Part shown: piece after piece, positions 25,868 to 35,349 of the stretch | Position numbering within the stretch: the first letter of the stretch is position 1 | Layout of the letters: every line of letters starts with the position of its first letter | Source: Nostoc sp. LEGE 12450 | GTDB lineage: Bacteria > Cyanobacteriota > Cyanobacteriia > Cyanobacteriales > Nostocaceae | Direction of reading: 5' to 3' | Assembly: GCF_015206895.1 (NCBI RefSeq) | Contig: NZ_JADEXU010000004.1 | Span: 37,484 to 101,483, forward strand | DNA length: 64,000 nt | Program-made: the position numbers and the translations under genes | The notes under the pieces: generated by a model | Database searches by the model: none | Told to the model about the DNA's origin: nothing | The model's input: the letters and a program-made list of their open reading frames with translations, nothing else

Positions 25868-26089
25868 AGTTAAAATCCTTAAGTTAAATTTTTTATTGCT
25901 TACTTGAAAAAGCATAGCAAGGTAATTAGCTATTTTCATGCTCCCTGGGGAGAGACTTTACGTCTATTAAAAGATAGATTAAAACTGAAATTTGCAATTA
26001 ACATAAATCTTTCTCTCGATAGTAGAAGCTGATGCTCAAACTTTGGTAAGCCTTAGTTTAGCGTGTAAAATTTCTTTGGAAATAAAATT

Positions 26090-26620
26090 ATGACTGCAAG
26101 TTACGATAAAACTATTTCTCAAGCCCAGAGCAATGAAACTCAAAAATTGGTGGATGCGTTTAACAATTTAGATACCGATGCTAAATTAGCTTGGTTCTAT
26201 TTGGTTTATAAAAAAATGGGTGATTCTATTACGCCAGCTGTTCCTGCTGCTGCTGAACCAGAATTATCACCTCTTCTGCTAGGAGACTTTTTTGAATTAT
26301 CAGATGAGCAACAACTAGATATTATGCGGGATATTGTTAACCGCAAAGATACAGAATATTCCCGTGCTTATGGGGCGATAAAAGAAAACAACCAGCTGTT
26401 AGTTTGGTATGCTTGGGCGGTAGCTATGGGGAATCAAGTAGTTGACTTACCAGGTAGCTACGAGCCAAGTAAGGCAATTAACGATCTGGTTTCCCAGATT
26501 GAAAAACTAGATTTTGACGAGCAAATTTCGGTGTTTCGGACAATAGCTGGTGAAGTGGGTTACACCGATGTTAAGCCGATCGCAACGCAAGCGGAAACTG
26601 GAAAAACGTCGAGTTTGTAA
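26090..26620 (+). CDS. Helical carotenoid protein (HCP)
   Basis: The 176-residue protein is homologous to the OCP N-terminal domain alone. Tyr40 (FYLVYKKMGDSI) and Trp106 (LLVWYAWAVAMG) match the carotenoid contacts Tyr44 and Trp110 of OCP, and EQISVFRTI matches the end of that domain. HCPs bind ketocarotenoid; depending on clade they quench phycobilisomes or singlet oxygen. With the CTDH gene 2.7 kb away this may be the HCP clade (HCP4 in Anabaena) that pairs with CTDH, but the clade is not decided here. The tail TQAETGKTSSL is extended and flexible. Confidence 0.94.
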   Translation: MTASYDKTISQAQSNETQKLVDAFNNLDTDAKLAWFYLVYKKMGDSITPAVPAAAEPELSPLLLGDFFELSDEQQLDIMRDIVNRKDTEYSRAYGAIKENNQLLVWYAWAVAMGNQVVDLPGSYEPSKAINDLVSQIEKLDFDEQISVFRTIAGEVGYTDVKPIATQAETGKTSSL

Positions 26621-26656
26621 TCGGGACTGGCGGCTAGAAGTCTCGGCTACACTAAC

Positions 26657-26719
26657 AAAGTCCGCTTCCTCCTACGCGTAGCTTGGCACAGCCTCTCTTA
26701 GAGAAGGAAAGCGGACTTT
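26657..26719. repeat. Dispersed repeat forming a hairpin between convergent genes
   Basis: AAAGTCCGCTT (26657-26667) pairs with AAGCGGACTTT (26709-26719) around a dispersed-repeat core (CTACGCGTAGC, CCTCTCTTAGAGAAGG). It lies between the stops of the HCP gene and the ABC ATPase gene and may act as terminator for both. Confidence 0.6.
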
Positions 26720-26725
26720 AATAGC

Positions 26726-27490
26726 TTATGAGACAGCCAACTGACTCAAGTCAGATGGAGTCAGATTGGAGTGTACCACTTGACCATCGCGGAACCAAAC
26801 GATGCGCTGGGTTTGACGGGCAACTTCTGGCTCATGTGTCACCATGACAACAGTGATTCCACTGGCATTGAGTTCGCTAAAGATATCTAATACTTCTTGG
26901 GTTGTGTGCGAATCAAGTGCGCCTGTGGGTTCATCGGCTAGGAGTACTACAGGACGATTGACAATGGCTCGTGCGATCGCTACTCTTTGTTGTTGTCCAC
27001 CAGATAGTTGAGTTGGTTTGTTGTTGAGGCGATTTGCTAAACCGACTCGCGTCAATGCAACTATTGCGCGATCGCTTCTTTCTTTTGGATTCACACCAGC
27101 ATACAGCATTGGCAGCATCACATTTTCTAATGCTGTTAGTTGGGGCAATAGGTGGAATTGTTGAAACACAAACCCCAGTTTTTTATTACGGATGTGCGCC
27201 AATGAGCGATCGTCCATTTGGGCTACATCAAGATTATCTAAGTAATAATGTCCCGTTGTCGGACGGTCTAAACACCCGATAATATTCATGGCTGTGGATT
27301 TGCCAGAACCTGAAGGGCCCATGATTGCACAATATTCGCCCTGCTCCACAATTAAGTTGACATCATTCAGCGCTCGTACCTCTGTTTCGCCACTACCATA
27401 AATCTTGAAAATGTTTTCTAGTCGAATGATTGCTGGTTTCGGTAGAGGATTAGGAACCAGGGAATCGTTAATTGAAATAGTGTTTGTCAT
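26726..27490 (-). CDS. MacB/LolD-type ABC transporter ATP-binding protein
   Basis: An ABC ATPase with Walker A (GPSGSGKST), VFQQFHLLPQLTALENV, signature LSGGQQQRVAIARA, Walker B ([13 protein letters not shown]) and H-loop (VTHE). These are the marks of the MacB/LolD/DevA group, which drives mechanotransmission-type lipoprotein or glycolipid export. No permease or membrane-fusion gene is adjacent, so its partners lie elsewhere. Its first 20 residues are a nonconserved extension. Confidence 0.9.
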   Translation of the reverse strand: MTNTISINDSLVPNPLPKPAIIRLENIFKIYGSGETEVRALNDVNLIVEQGEYCAIMGPSGSGKSTAMNIIGCLDRPTTGHYYLDNLDVAQMDDRSLAHIRNKKLGFVFQQFHLLPQLTALENVMLPMLYAGVNPKERSDRAIVALTRVGLANRLNNKPTQLSGGQQQRVAIARAIVNRPVVLLADEPTGALDSHTTQEVLDIFSELNASGITVVMVTHEPEVARQTQRIVWFRDGQVVHSNLTPSDLSQLAVS

Positions 27491-27670
27491 AAAGATTATA
27501 GGTAATCTTGGGCTGGTAAGTTACTTTTTTCCCAGTTGTAACTATAGTAACCATCCTCATAAGGTAAATTGTCGCAAAGGAATTAGCGATCGCTAATTCC
27601 TTTGATAAGTCAGTTGGCACAATAAAATCAAACTATGTAAACAAAAATGAAATAGGCTAAAACCCTTTGA

Positions 27671-28939
27671 TTAATAACTTTTGCCAAATCCTTTAGAAAC
27701 TGAGCGCTTTTTGAAACTCTCAGAATTTTTACCAGCAAACATCCATTGCAAATGCTGTGGTAACAGTTTGGCTAAATCATAACGCTTTAAAATTGTCTCT
27801 CGCGCATTGGCACGAATTTTTTTCATCTCTTGAGGCTGATTCAGCGCCTCTTCAACCCGATTAGCAATATCGTGGGGAGAAAAGAAATCTACCAACAATC
27901 CATTTACCCCATCCTGGATGACCTCCAATACTGGCGGAGTCTTAGAAGCTATTAGTAAACATCCTGCTGCCATTACTTCTAACATTGACCAGGATAAAAC
28001 AAAAGGACGGGTTAAATAAATATGAGCAGAAGAAGCTTGTAAAACTTGAAGATACTCATTGTAAGGTAGTCTATCTGTAAAGTGCAGCCTTGATAAATCT
28101 AAAGATGATTTTAATTTTTCTAGCATTAATTGTTTATAAGTCTGACCATCGGGAAGGTTCTTTCCATAAGCCACCCTATCCTCTCCCACAACTACTACAT
28201 GACAGTTAGGTCTTCGCTGTTGAATTAATGCCACCGTTTCCATAAACTGTGGAAATCCTCTATAAGGTTCCATTCCCCGTCCCACATAAGTTACCAACTC
28301 TTCGACATAGGAAAGATCAAGATTTATTCTTGGTAAAACTAACTTTGCGTCTGGCTTGGGGACAAAATAATTGGTATCAATACCATCATGAAGTACAGTG
28401 ATTTTGCTATGATATTCTTTGGGAAACTGGTGACGCTGCCAATTAGTGGGAGAAAGGCCGCGATCGCAGCTATATAAATCAGTCAAAATCGGTGCATTTT
28501 TTACGCGGATGCGGCATTCATCATCAGCATTAAGTGGTTCATTGGGATCAAAATCTGCGTCCGAACCGTGAGCGTGATAAAACCACTCGAAATAACACAA
28601 TAATTCTGCTTTGGGAAAAATATCTTTCATAAATAAAGTCGGTCCCCAACCAGAATGACCATAGACTATATCTGGAACGAAACCTTCAGCTTTTAGTTTT
28701 TCCGACACGCGATAGACAGCTTGCGCGGTGAGAACAGCATTTTCTAGGTTGCGAACGTAATGGTGGGTTTGGGGAGCAGCTTCCCGAGAAGGAGTGTAAA
28801 TAGCTTTAAAAACGCCAGGTATTTCGCCTTCACGACGATTTGTTCCAAAGACGACTTTGCAATTAGGATCTTTACCTAAAACTGTCGCTAGGTTGCGAAA
28901 TTGCGAGGGAAAATTTGGATGTAAAAATAAAACTTTCAT
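27671..28939 (-). CDS. GT4-family glycosyltransferase
   Basis: A two-domain GT-B glycosyltransferase of 422 residues. The N-terminus MKVLFLHPNFPSQFRNLA leads the acceptor domain. The C-terminal half has VTYVGRGMEPYRGF, RLHFTDRLPYNEYLQVLQAS and the nucleotide-sugar-binding SWSMLEVMAAGCLLIASKTPPVLEVI with the EX7E pattern. Such enzymes build polysaccharides or lipopolysaccharide. It stands alone, so donor and acceptor are unknown. Confidence 0.9.
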   Translation of the reverse strand: MKVLFLHPNFPSQFRNLATVLGKDPNCKVVFGTNRREGEIPGVFKAIYTPSREAAPQTHHYVRNLENAVLTAQAVYRVSEKLKAEGFVPDIVYGHSGWGPTLFMKDIFPKAELLCYFEWFYHAHGSDADFDPNEPLNADDECRIRVKNAPILTDLYSCDRGLSPTNWQRHQFPKEYHSKITVLHDGIDTNYFVPKPDAKLVLPRINLDLSYVEELVTYVGRGMEPYRGFPQFMETVALIQQRRPNCHVVVVGEDRVAYGKNLPDGQTYKQLMLEKLKSSLDLSRLHFTDRLPYNEYLQVLQASSAHIYLTRPFVLSWSMLEVMAAGCLLIASKTPPVLEVIQDGVNGLLVDFFSPHDIANRVEEALNQPQEMKKIRANARETILKRYDLAKLLPQHLQWMFAGKNSESFKKRSVSKGFGKSY

Positions 28940-29084
28940 TGGAATAATCTTGATTAATTTATTGCCAGATAAAATAAATTAAGACAAGCTATTCAAGATT
29001 ATAAGATTATTTCTCACAATTTTTCGCAAGTAAATTTAGGTAAATGGTAGCCTGAAAATGCGAAAATAATCGCAAATTCATGTT

Positions 29085-29822
29085 ATGACAATGAAATTTA
29101 TTGGCATCGATTTAGGCTGGCGATCGCAACCAAGTGGACTATGCTGTTTAGAATGGATAGATGGACAACTGCAACTACTCGATCTAGACCGCAAAGAAGC
29201 TATTGCAGACATCCTTACCTGGATCGATCGTAGCGTCCAACCAGACGAACCAGCCATCATCGCCGTAGATGCACCTACCCTCATACCCAACGCCACCGGA
29301 AGCCGCCTCCCCGACAAACTCAGCCACAAGTACTTTGGCAAATATCATGCAGGATGCTACCCAGCGAATCAAAACTTACCCTTCGCCGATCGCACGATCA
29401 ACTTTGGCTTAGAATTAGAATCACGTGGTTTTGTCCACGCACCCACCATTGAACCGCAAAAACTTAGCAGATATCAAATAGAAGTCTTTCCCCACCCAGC
29501 AATCGTTAACCTATTTAACTTAGAACGCATCCTCAAATACAAAAAAGGAAGACTCACTGAGCGTCGCCTAGAACTAATCAAACTCCAAAATTATCTTCTC
29601 AATATCCTCCCCTCTCTCTCTCCTCCTCTGCGTCTTGGCGGTTCGTTCCTCCTAGAAATCCCCACCACAGGCGCAGCCCTCAAAGCAACTGAAGATAAAC
29701 TAGACAGCTTAATTTGCGCCTATGTTGCCGCATACTGGTGGTATTGGGGAGAACAACGTAACTTAGTATTAGGCGATCGCACCACTGGCTACATTATCAT
29801 CCCTCAAAGAATATTAGTTTAA
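29085..29822 (+). CDS. DUF429 domain protein (RNase H-like fold)
   Basis: A 245-residue protein starting MTMKFIGIDLGW, with IIAVDAPTLIPN, PHPAIVNLF and EDKLDSLICAYVAAYWW. These are the acidic segments of the DUF429 family, which has an RNase H-like fold and is of unknown function. Residues about 172-186 (PSLSPPLRLGGSFL) look like an insertion derived from a dispersed repeat (CTCTGCGTCTTGGCGGTTCG near 29630). It is a single gene. Confidence 0.88.
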   Translation: MTMKFIGIDLGWRSQPSGLCCLEWIDGQLQLLDLDRKEAIADILTWIDRSVQPDEPAIIAVDAPTLIPNATGSRLPDKLSHKYFGKYHAGCYPANQNLPFADRTINFGLELESRGFVHAPTIEPQKLSRYQIEVFPHPAIVNLFNLERILKYKKGRLTERRLELIKLQNYLLNILPSLSPPLRLGGSFLLEIPTTGAALKATEDKLDSLICAYVAAYWWYWGEQRNLVLGDRTTGYIIIPQRILV

Positions 29823-30000
29823 AATTAGCCTCGTTTATTAGGATGGGCAACAAGGAAAAATCTCGTCTCATTCTTCCTTTACCATGTTATAAGGAAAGGA
29901 ACAGGTTTTAGCGTTGAGACTGCTACAGTTGACGAGTCATTTAGCTAAAATCAGGTTTTATATCTTTGCAATCTCGTCAGATTTAACTCAAGGAGTTTTT

Positions 30001-30468
30001 ATGCAAAGAGTTAGTTCTAATTTGAGTTTGAAACAACTTTATGAAATTGACGAGCATCTCTGGCTAGAGGAAACAATCAAACTCTTGAAAGCTAACAATT
30101 TAGAAGAATTAGATTTAGAAAATTTAATTGAAGAGCTAGAAAATTTGGCTCGTAGAGACAAAGCCAAGGTTGCTAGCTTATTAGAACAAATTATTATAAA
30201 TTTTTTGCTACTGCAATACTTGACAGAAGAATCTCAATATAATTTTGGACATTGGAAAGCAGAAATTAGAGATTTTAGGAATCAATTAAAACGTCAGTTC
30301 ACAACGAATTTATATCAATTTTTAGAAAAAGAATTAGCATCAATTTATAATGATGCTTTAGGATATGTAATTGATAAAACTGAAGGCAAACTCGATAACT
30401 TACCTCAATATTCTACCTATACCTTAGAACAGCTACTAGATATTAATTACTTACCTGAAAACTTGTAA
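30001..30468 (+). CDS. DUF29 family protein
   Basis: Starting at ATG 30001 (MQRVSSNLSLKQLYEIDEHL), the 155-residue helical protein has the DUF29 pattern: LWLEETIKLLKANNLEELDLENLIEELENL, then a helix with NFLLLQYLTEESQYNFGHWKAEI. The family is extremely common in filamentous cyanobacteria and uncharacterised. Upstream codons to 29914 are not part of it. Confidence 0.88.
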   Translation: MQRVSSNLSLKQLYEIDEHLWLEETIKLLKANNLEELDLENLIEELENLARRDKAKVASLLEQIIINFLLLQYLTEESQYNFGHWKAEIRDFRNQLKRQFTTNLYQFLEKELASIYNDALGYVIDKTEGKLDNLPQYSTYTLEQLLDINYLPENL

Positions 30469-30477
30469 TATAAAAGA

Positions 30478-30501
30478 CGTTGCTAACTTAAGTTAGCAAC
30501 G
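30478..30501. terminator. Bidirectional hairpin between DUF29 gene and glgP
   Basis: CGTTGCTAACTT followed immediately by AAGTTAGCAACG gives a perfect 24-bp palindrome between convergent stops. Confidence 0.65.
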
Positions 30502-30536
30502 CCTATTCTTGAGTATTTAATAACTACTCAGCACTC

Positions 30537-33101
30537 TTACTCTGCCCAAGCAATCAACCTTGGTTCATAAGCATTAGCCAGATTTGGATTTTTCGGCAAT
30601 ACACGCAAAGACAAGCCCTGTAAACCAGAAGCGGTATAAGTAATATTACCCGTGTAAATGCTCAATTGCTGTGAATCTTCACCTTGGTAATCCATCACCA
30701 CTGTTACAGCGTTGACAATCTCACCATTGGCATCGATCGCACCTTGATATAACTCCACCTGCACATCATCATTGGTCAAGGTTGCTAAGTCAACTTTGGC
30801 TTTGACAGCAACAGTTTGGTTAACTTCAATGTCTGAAGCTGCCGATACATCAACATCTTTGATTCTGATGTTAAACCAGTGTTCGCCCAGTTTTTCTTTC
30901 CAAGCAGCTAGTTCTTTCGCTGGGGCATAGTTATCAACAGTCAGGGTATGATAGCGATCGCTAGCCGGGAAATAAGCTCTTTGTGCATATTCTCCTACCA
31001 TCCGCGCTGTGTTAAAGAAAGGACAATTCAACCGAATTGCATCCTTCATTTTGGCAACCCACGGACGGGGCAAGCCATCAGTATCTCGGTGATCGTAAAA
31101 TAGCGGTACAACTTCCTTCTCTAACAACTCATAGAGAGCATTTGCTTCTACTTCATCTTGATAGTTAGGATCGTCGTAATTCTCTCCATGTCCAATCGCC
31201 CAACCTGTGCGGACGTAATCAGCTTCATCCCACCAGCCATCTAGTACACTTAAATTCGGCAATCCATTCATTGCTGCTTTCATGCCACTAGTACCAGAAG
31301 CTTCCCGTGGACGACGCGGTGTATTTAACCAGATATCACAACCCGCAACCATCAACCGGGATATGTGAATGTCGTAATTGGGAACAAACACTACCTGTTT
31401 TTCTAAATGTTGTTCGCGGATAAAGTGATTGATCTCGCGGATCAGTTCTTTACCGGGGATATCCTTGGGATGTGCCTTACCAGCAATCACAAATTGCACT
31501 TTCCGGTCTTTGTTAGCCAGCAGAAGCCGCTTAATCCGATCCAGATCGCGCATCCAGAGGGTAGCCCGTTTGTAGGTGGCAAAGCGACGGGCAAAGCCAA
31601 TGGTGAAAGCGTAAGGATCTAAAACTTCTTGTGCCTGGGTAATTTCGGAAGCAGAAGCGCCGCGATCGGTTAAATGCTTGACCAAATGCTCCCGTACATA
31701 CAAAATCATATCCAAGCGGCAGCGTTCATGATTGCGCCACAATTCCTCATCGGGTATAGCGTCCATCCGCTCCCACAATGGGCTATCTGGTGGTGCTGAT
31801 GACCAGTTTGGACCGAGGTAGCGATCGTACAATTCTTGAGTCGATTTCGCCACACAACTCCGAGCATGGACACCATTAGTAATTGCTGCGATCGGCACTT
31901 CTTCCACTGGTACTTTCTGCCACAACCCCTGGAACATTTGCCGCGACACCACACCATGCAGTTGTGCGACACCGTTAGAAAATGTTGCCATTTTCAAAGC
32001 CAGCACCGCCATACTGAAAGGCCCAGATAAATCACCTGTATTCTCGCGCCCCAGTCCTAAAAATTGCTCTTTGGGCAACCCAAATATCTCTGCGTAGTAC
32101 CCCAAGTAGTGCAGCATTTTGTCGGGAGCGAATAAGTCAATCCCTGCTGGTACTGGCGTGTGGGTAGTAAAGATATTACTGGAAGCCACCACCTGTTTAG
32201 CTTGGGCATAACTCAGCCCTTCTTCCTGAATCAGCAAGCGGATGCGTTCTAGGGCAGAGAAGGCGGCGTGGCCTTCATTCATGTGGTAAGCGGTGACTTT
32301 CAGCCCCAAAGCTTTGAGCATTTGCACACCACCGATCCCCAGCATGATTTCCTGGTGGATACGCATATCGATGTCGCCACCATACAGCTGATCTGTAATG
32401 TCGTGGTCGTAAGTGTTGTTGGGTTCAATATTGGTGTCAAGCAGATACAAGGGAACTGTTCCCACCTGTACGCGCCAAACTCTAGCGTATACCTTGCGTC
32501 CTGGATAATCTACCGCAATCCGTAGCTCTGAACCATCGGCATTGCGCTCTAGATGCAAGGGCATATTATAAAAATCATTGAGCAAGTAGCGTTCTTGCTG
32601 CCAGCCATCAGCATTCAGATACTGGGCAAAGTAGCCTTGCTGATACAGCAAACCTACACCGACAAGCGGTAGCCCCAAGTCACTAGCAGATTTGAGGTGA
32701 TCCCCCGCCAGAACGCCTAAGCCGCCAGAATATACGGGTAAACAATCAACAAGTCCAAATTCCGCCGAAAAATAGGCGTAGCATTCTTTTGGTTTGTCTT
32801 CCCGTTGTTTTTGATACCAAGTGCGTTCTTGCAAATAATCGTCTAACTGACGGTCAGCTCGATCCATTTGCGCTAGAAAGCCTTCATCTTCGACAACTTC
32901 CAAAAGCCGCGATTGCGAGATAGTACCGAGCATCAACACTGGATTGTGATGGCTAGACTCCCATAGGTCAGAGTCTAAGCGACGAAATAAATCTTTGCTC
33001 TCAACATTCCAATCCCAGTGCAAGTTATATGCTAACCGCCGCAGTGGTTCGAGTCGCGGTGGTAGTGAAGGGGATACGTTAAATGTGCGAATTGGCTGCA
33101 T
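30537..33101 (-). CDS. glgP: Alpha-glucan (glycogen) phosphorylase
   Basis: An 854-residue GT35 enzyme releasing glucose-1-phosphate from glycogen. It is the shorter type with an N-terminal DUF3417-like segment (LRRLAYNLHWDWNVESKDLF). Catalytic core segments are YFSAEFGLVDCLPVYSGGLG, TAYHMNEGHAAF and the pyridoxal-phosphate lysine in EASGTSGMKAAMNG. The C-terminal 100 residues form an extra beta-rich domain. MQPIRTFNVSP at 33101 is the family start; codons back to 33119 begin with TTG. In the dark or under starvation it supplies carbon from glycogen. Confidence 0.95.
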   Translation of the reverse strand: MQPIRTFNVSPSLPPRLEPLRRLAYNLHWDWNVESKDLFRRLDSDLWESSHHNPVLMLGTISQSRLLEVVEDEGFLAQMDRADRQLDDYLQERTWYQKQREDKPKECYAYFSAEFGLVDCLPVYSGGLGVLAGDHLKSASDLGLPLVGVGLLYQQGYFAQYLNADGWQQERYLLNDFYNMPLHLERNADGSELRIAVDYPGRKVYARVWRVQVGTVPLYLLDTNIEPNNTYDHDITDQLYGGDIDMRIHQEIMLGIGGVQMLKALGLKVTAYHMNEGHAAFSALERIRLLIQEEGLSYAQAKQVVASSNIFTTHTPVPAGIDLFAPDKMLHYLGYYAEIFGLPKEQFLGLGRENTGDLSGPFSMAVLALKMATFSNGVAQLHGVVSRQMFQGLWQKVPVEEVPIAAITNGVHARSCVAKSTQELYDRYLGPNWSSAPPDSPLWERMDAIPDEELWRNHERCRLDMILYVREHLVKHLTDRGASASEITQAQEVLDPYAFTIGFARRFATYKRATLWMRDLDRIKRLLLANKDRKVQFVIAGKAHPKDIPGKELIREINHFIREQHLEKQVVFVPNYDIHISRLMVAGCDIWLNTPRRPREASGTSGMKAAMNGLPNLSVLDGWWDEADYVRTGWAIGHGENYDDPNYQDEVEANALYELLEKEVVPLFYDHRDTDGLPRPWVAKMKDAIRLNCPFFNTARMVGEYAQRAYFPASDRYHTLTVDNYAPAKELAAWKEKLGEHWFNIRIKDVDVSAASDIEVNQTVAVKAKVDLATLTNDDVQVELYQGAIDANGEIVNAVTVVMDYQGEDSQQLSIYTGNITYTASGLQGLSLRVLPKNPNLANAYEPRLIAWAE

Positions 33102-33671
33102 AGGTTGGCAAAACTCCAAGTTTAGTTATGGTTATTGTTTACTGTCTTTACCAATGTTGCCAATTCTTTATACTGTAGTTTGTGAAGAAGCGATGACTTT
33201 GTTAAGCATTGAGAATTCTTTTTAACATCGTTGCTAAAGTTTACACCAAGGTGTTTCTAATTCTATGCGTTACTCTCAGCCATATACTTGGTATATTAAG
33301 ATTTAATCATTGAGTGGTATGTATCACTTAAAAAAATCTAGTTTTGAATAAATAATTTATATTTATTTTAGTATTGCTTCCGGGGATCAGTTCTACTGTC
33401 TTGGCTGAGGGTGAAATTTCCTTATAGCTGTTTCCACAAAGGTTAAATTTTTAATTATTTTTTAATAAAATTGTGCTGGGAAATAAGCACCTATGATTCT
33501 TAGGTTAGGGATTAGTTGGAGAAGATGTGATACAAAGTAACCCATGTAGACATCACTTAAAAGAAGAATGCGTAAAAATAATACCAAGGAGTTAACTAGG
33601 GAAAGCGTCGTAAACTACTTGGTATAAATTTTGGATACTAAATCAGGAAAATAACTTCTTAGCGTGTTATC
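33102..33671. other. Gene-free spacer upstream of glgP
   Basis: About 570 AT-rich bases hold no supported gene, RNA or repeat. The glgP promoter should lie near its right-hand (upstream) start but was not identified. Confidence 0.4.
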
Positions 33672-33995
33672 TTATGAACCTAGTGAAGGCTGATCTTTAG
33701 TATTTTTTGTCATTGACAAAGCTACAGCAGCTGCATAAGCAATCTCCGCTGCCATTTGATAAGCAAGTTTGATACTTGATGAAGCGTCCTTGGCTTTAGG
33801 AGAAAGAGAAGCTTTTTTTCGGCGCGACTCTTGTTTAACATCACCCGCTACAATAGCTCGCTGTAAAATGATCCAGGCATCTAGGTCTTCTGAGTCATAA
33901 TTACTTTGAAGTTGCGATCGCAATTGTTCTTCGGCTACAACACTCAGATAGCCGTTATTTAGAGCTTCTTGGGCAATTTCTTTAATTAAAGCCAT
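33672..33995 (-). CDS. Uncharacterised cyanobacterial small protein
   Basis: From ATG 33995 (MALIKEIAQEALNNGYLS) the product has 107 residues: a helical N-terminal part (DAWIILQRAIVAGDV), a basic linker (ESRRKKASLSPKAK), and a second alanine-rich helix (AYQMAAEIAYAAAVALSM). No known domain. Codon use and composition look like a real gene. The function is unknown. Confidence 0.65.
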   Translation of the reverse strand: MALIKEIAQEALNNGYLSVVAEEQLRSQLQSNYDSEDLDAWIILQRAIVAGDVKQESRRKKASLSPKAKDASSSIKLAYQMAAEIAYAAAVALSMTKNTKDQPSLGS

Positions 33996-34537
33996 AATTT
34001 GAACCAAGTGTGTGAGTTAAAACCGATACCTCAATGTGGTCAATTTGATGTTGTTTTGTGGACTTCTCCTGGAAACTGAGCTAAGTTTTACCTTTCTTTA
34101 CAATAAAATTTATAATGAGTAACACCAAGCACGCATCACCCGCTTGGCTCACCCGAATGGGTGATTTACAAATTTTTAGATATAAGTAATAAGGAAGAAG
34201 AAAATTTTGAGCTTTTGAAGGAAGAGCGTGTAATCAGTATAGTAGATATCATTCTGAGTTTAACGCCCAATTATAAAATTACTTGGACAAGTAAAGGTAG
34301 AAATATAGACAAAAAGACAATTAACATCCGCGATCATTTTTAAAATTACCGTCCTCCAGGAAATTTATCTAAGTGTATAAAATTATTTAAGAGTAGCTAT
34401 CGCTCCATCAAAAAAGTTAGCTAATTTACAATATTCTCATCACCAATCAACTTATTGATTAAGATTGTTCCACTAAAAATAAAATGTGTTATTGTTAAAA
34501 GCAACTGTTATTAAAAACGATTCATGTAATTACAAGC
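33996..34537. other. Gene-poor AT-rich spacer with small hairpins
   Basis: A hairpin TCACCC-GAAT-GGGTGA (34149-34164) sits upstream of the minus-strand gene, next to CCAAGC/GCTTGG arms. A 60-codon frame at 34161-34343 has no start context and AT-driven composition and is not called. Confidence 0.4.
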
Positions 34538-34702
34538 ATGAATTTGCTAGTCTGTAAATCATCTGTGTGCAACATGATTGGAGCAGCATACTCTAGAAAT
34601 TCGTTGCAAGAAAGCCGTCATAGCAGTCGGGGAAGCGCTTACTTGTTTGCACCGATGGTCAACTTCAATGTGATGGCTGACGTAGGGGATAATCCACCCT
34701 AA
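34538..34702 (+). CDS. Candidate 54-residue peptide gene
   Basis: The frame reads MNLLVCKSSVCNMIGAAYSR at the N-terminus and ends NFNVMADVGDNPP. An internal ATG at 34574 would give 42 residues. The stop codon overlaps the left arm of a 10-bp hairpin (34699-34734) that could end the transcript. The composition (Ser, Asn, Gly, Met, few runs) looks protein-like in an otherwise AT-rich spacer. No family or modification enzyme is recognised nearby. Start signals are weak. Confidence 0.35.
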   Translation: MNLLVCKSSVCNMIGAAYSRNSLQESRHSSRGSAYLFAPMVNFNVMADVGDNPP

Positions 34703-34734
34703 TTGGGTTTTTTGGGGCAATAATACCCAATTAG
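34699..34734 (+). terminator. Hairpin at the end of the candidate peptide ORF
   Basis: CTAATTGGGT (34699-34708) pairs perfectly with ACCCAATTAG (34725-34734) across a 16-nt loop. A T-tract lies inside the loop, not after the stem, so termination is uncertain. Confidence 0.45.
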
Positions 34735-34831
34735 ACCCAACAATAATTACATTGTTATGCTAGGCAGAAATTTTATCTAAATTTTTGAATATAGTCTAGT
34801 TAAATGTATTTTTTGTTGCAACATAGCTTGT

Positions 34832-34901
34832 GGAACTGAGTTGTTTTAAAAGATTAAAACCGCCTGATAGGAAATAGCCTCAAGGCAAACAACTCAATTC
34901 C
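34832..34901. other. Possible structured RNA element
   Basis: GGAACTGAGTTGTT (34832-34845) and AACAACTCAATTCC (34888-34901) pair over 14 bp with one mismatch, enclosing a 42-nt segment. It lies in the 647-bp spacer before the acyltransferase gene, which otherwise shows nothing recognisable. Confidence 0.3.
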
Positions 34902-35349
34902 TAGTTGCGTAACAAGCTTTGCAAATTTGCCAGATAACCAAAACAGTATCCTATCTAAACCAACCAATTTACTCATCAGATAATTGAATAGTCTGGGGTA
35001 TGACCCTGCAATGCACTAAGATTTTTGTTAATTGCTCTGGTGAAAAAGAAGCAAAATTTTCGCGTACCTTGACTGGTACAAAAGCTTCTATAGATCCAAG
35101 GTAGTTGTGCATATCAAGTGAGTAATTCTAACACACTTAATTTCAAGAGTTGCTCACATAGTTAAAACCAGACTGGAGGTTTTCCAAAATTTGGGAAACC
35201 ATCTAAAAATATGGGTAAATTTCGGTAATACTGCCAACTCAGCTTAATGTATTAAGAAATACAGGATTTCTTGGTATGGCAGAAGATTAGGATACAGGCA
35301 AAACACTTTCAATACTGTCAACACCAATTAATTGAAGAGATATGTAGCC

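Noticed and set aside
34161..34343. 60-codon ORF in AT-rich spacer
   Set aside because: No ribosome-binding site, overlaps a hairpin, and composition follows local AT content.
34590..34700. PatS/HetN-type RGSGR inhibitor peptide
   Set aside because: The candidate peptide reads RGSAY, not RGSGR, and lies in mid-sequence rather than at the C-terminus.
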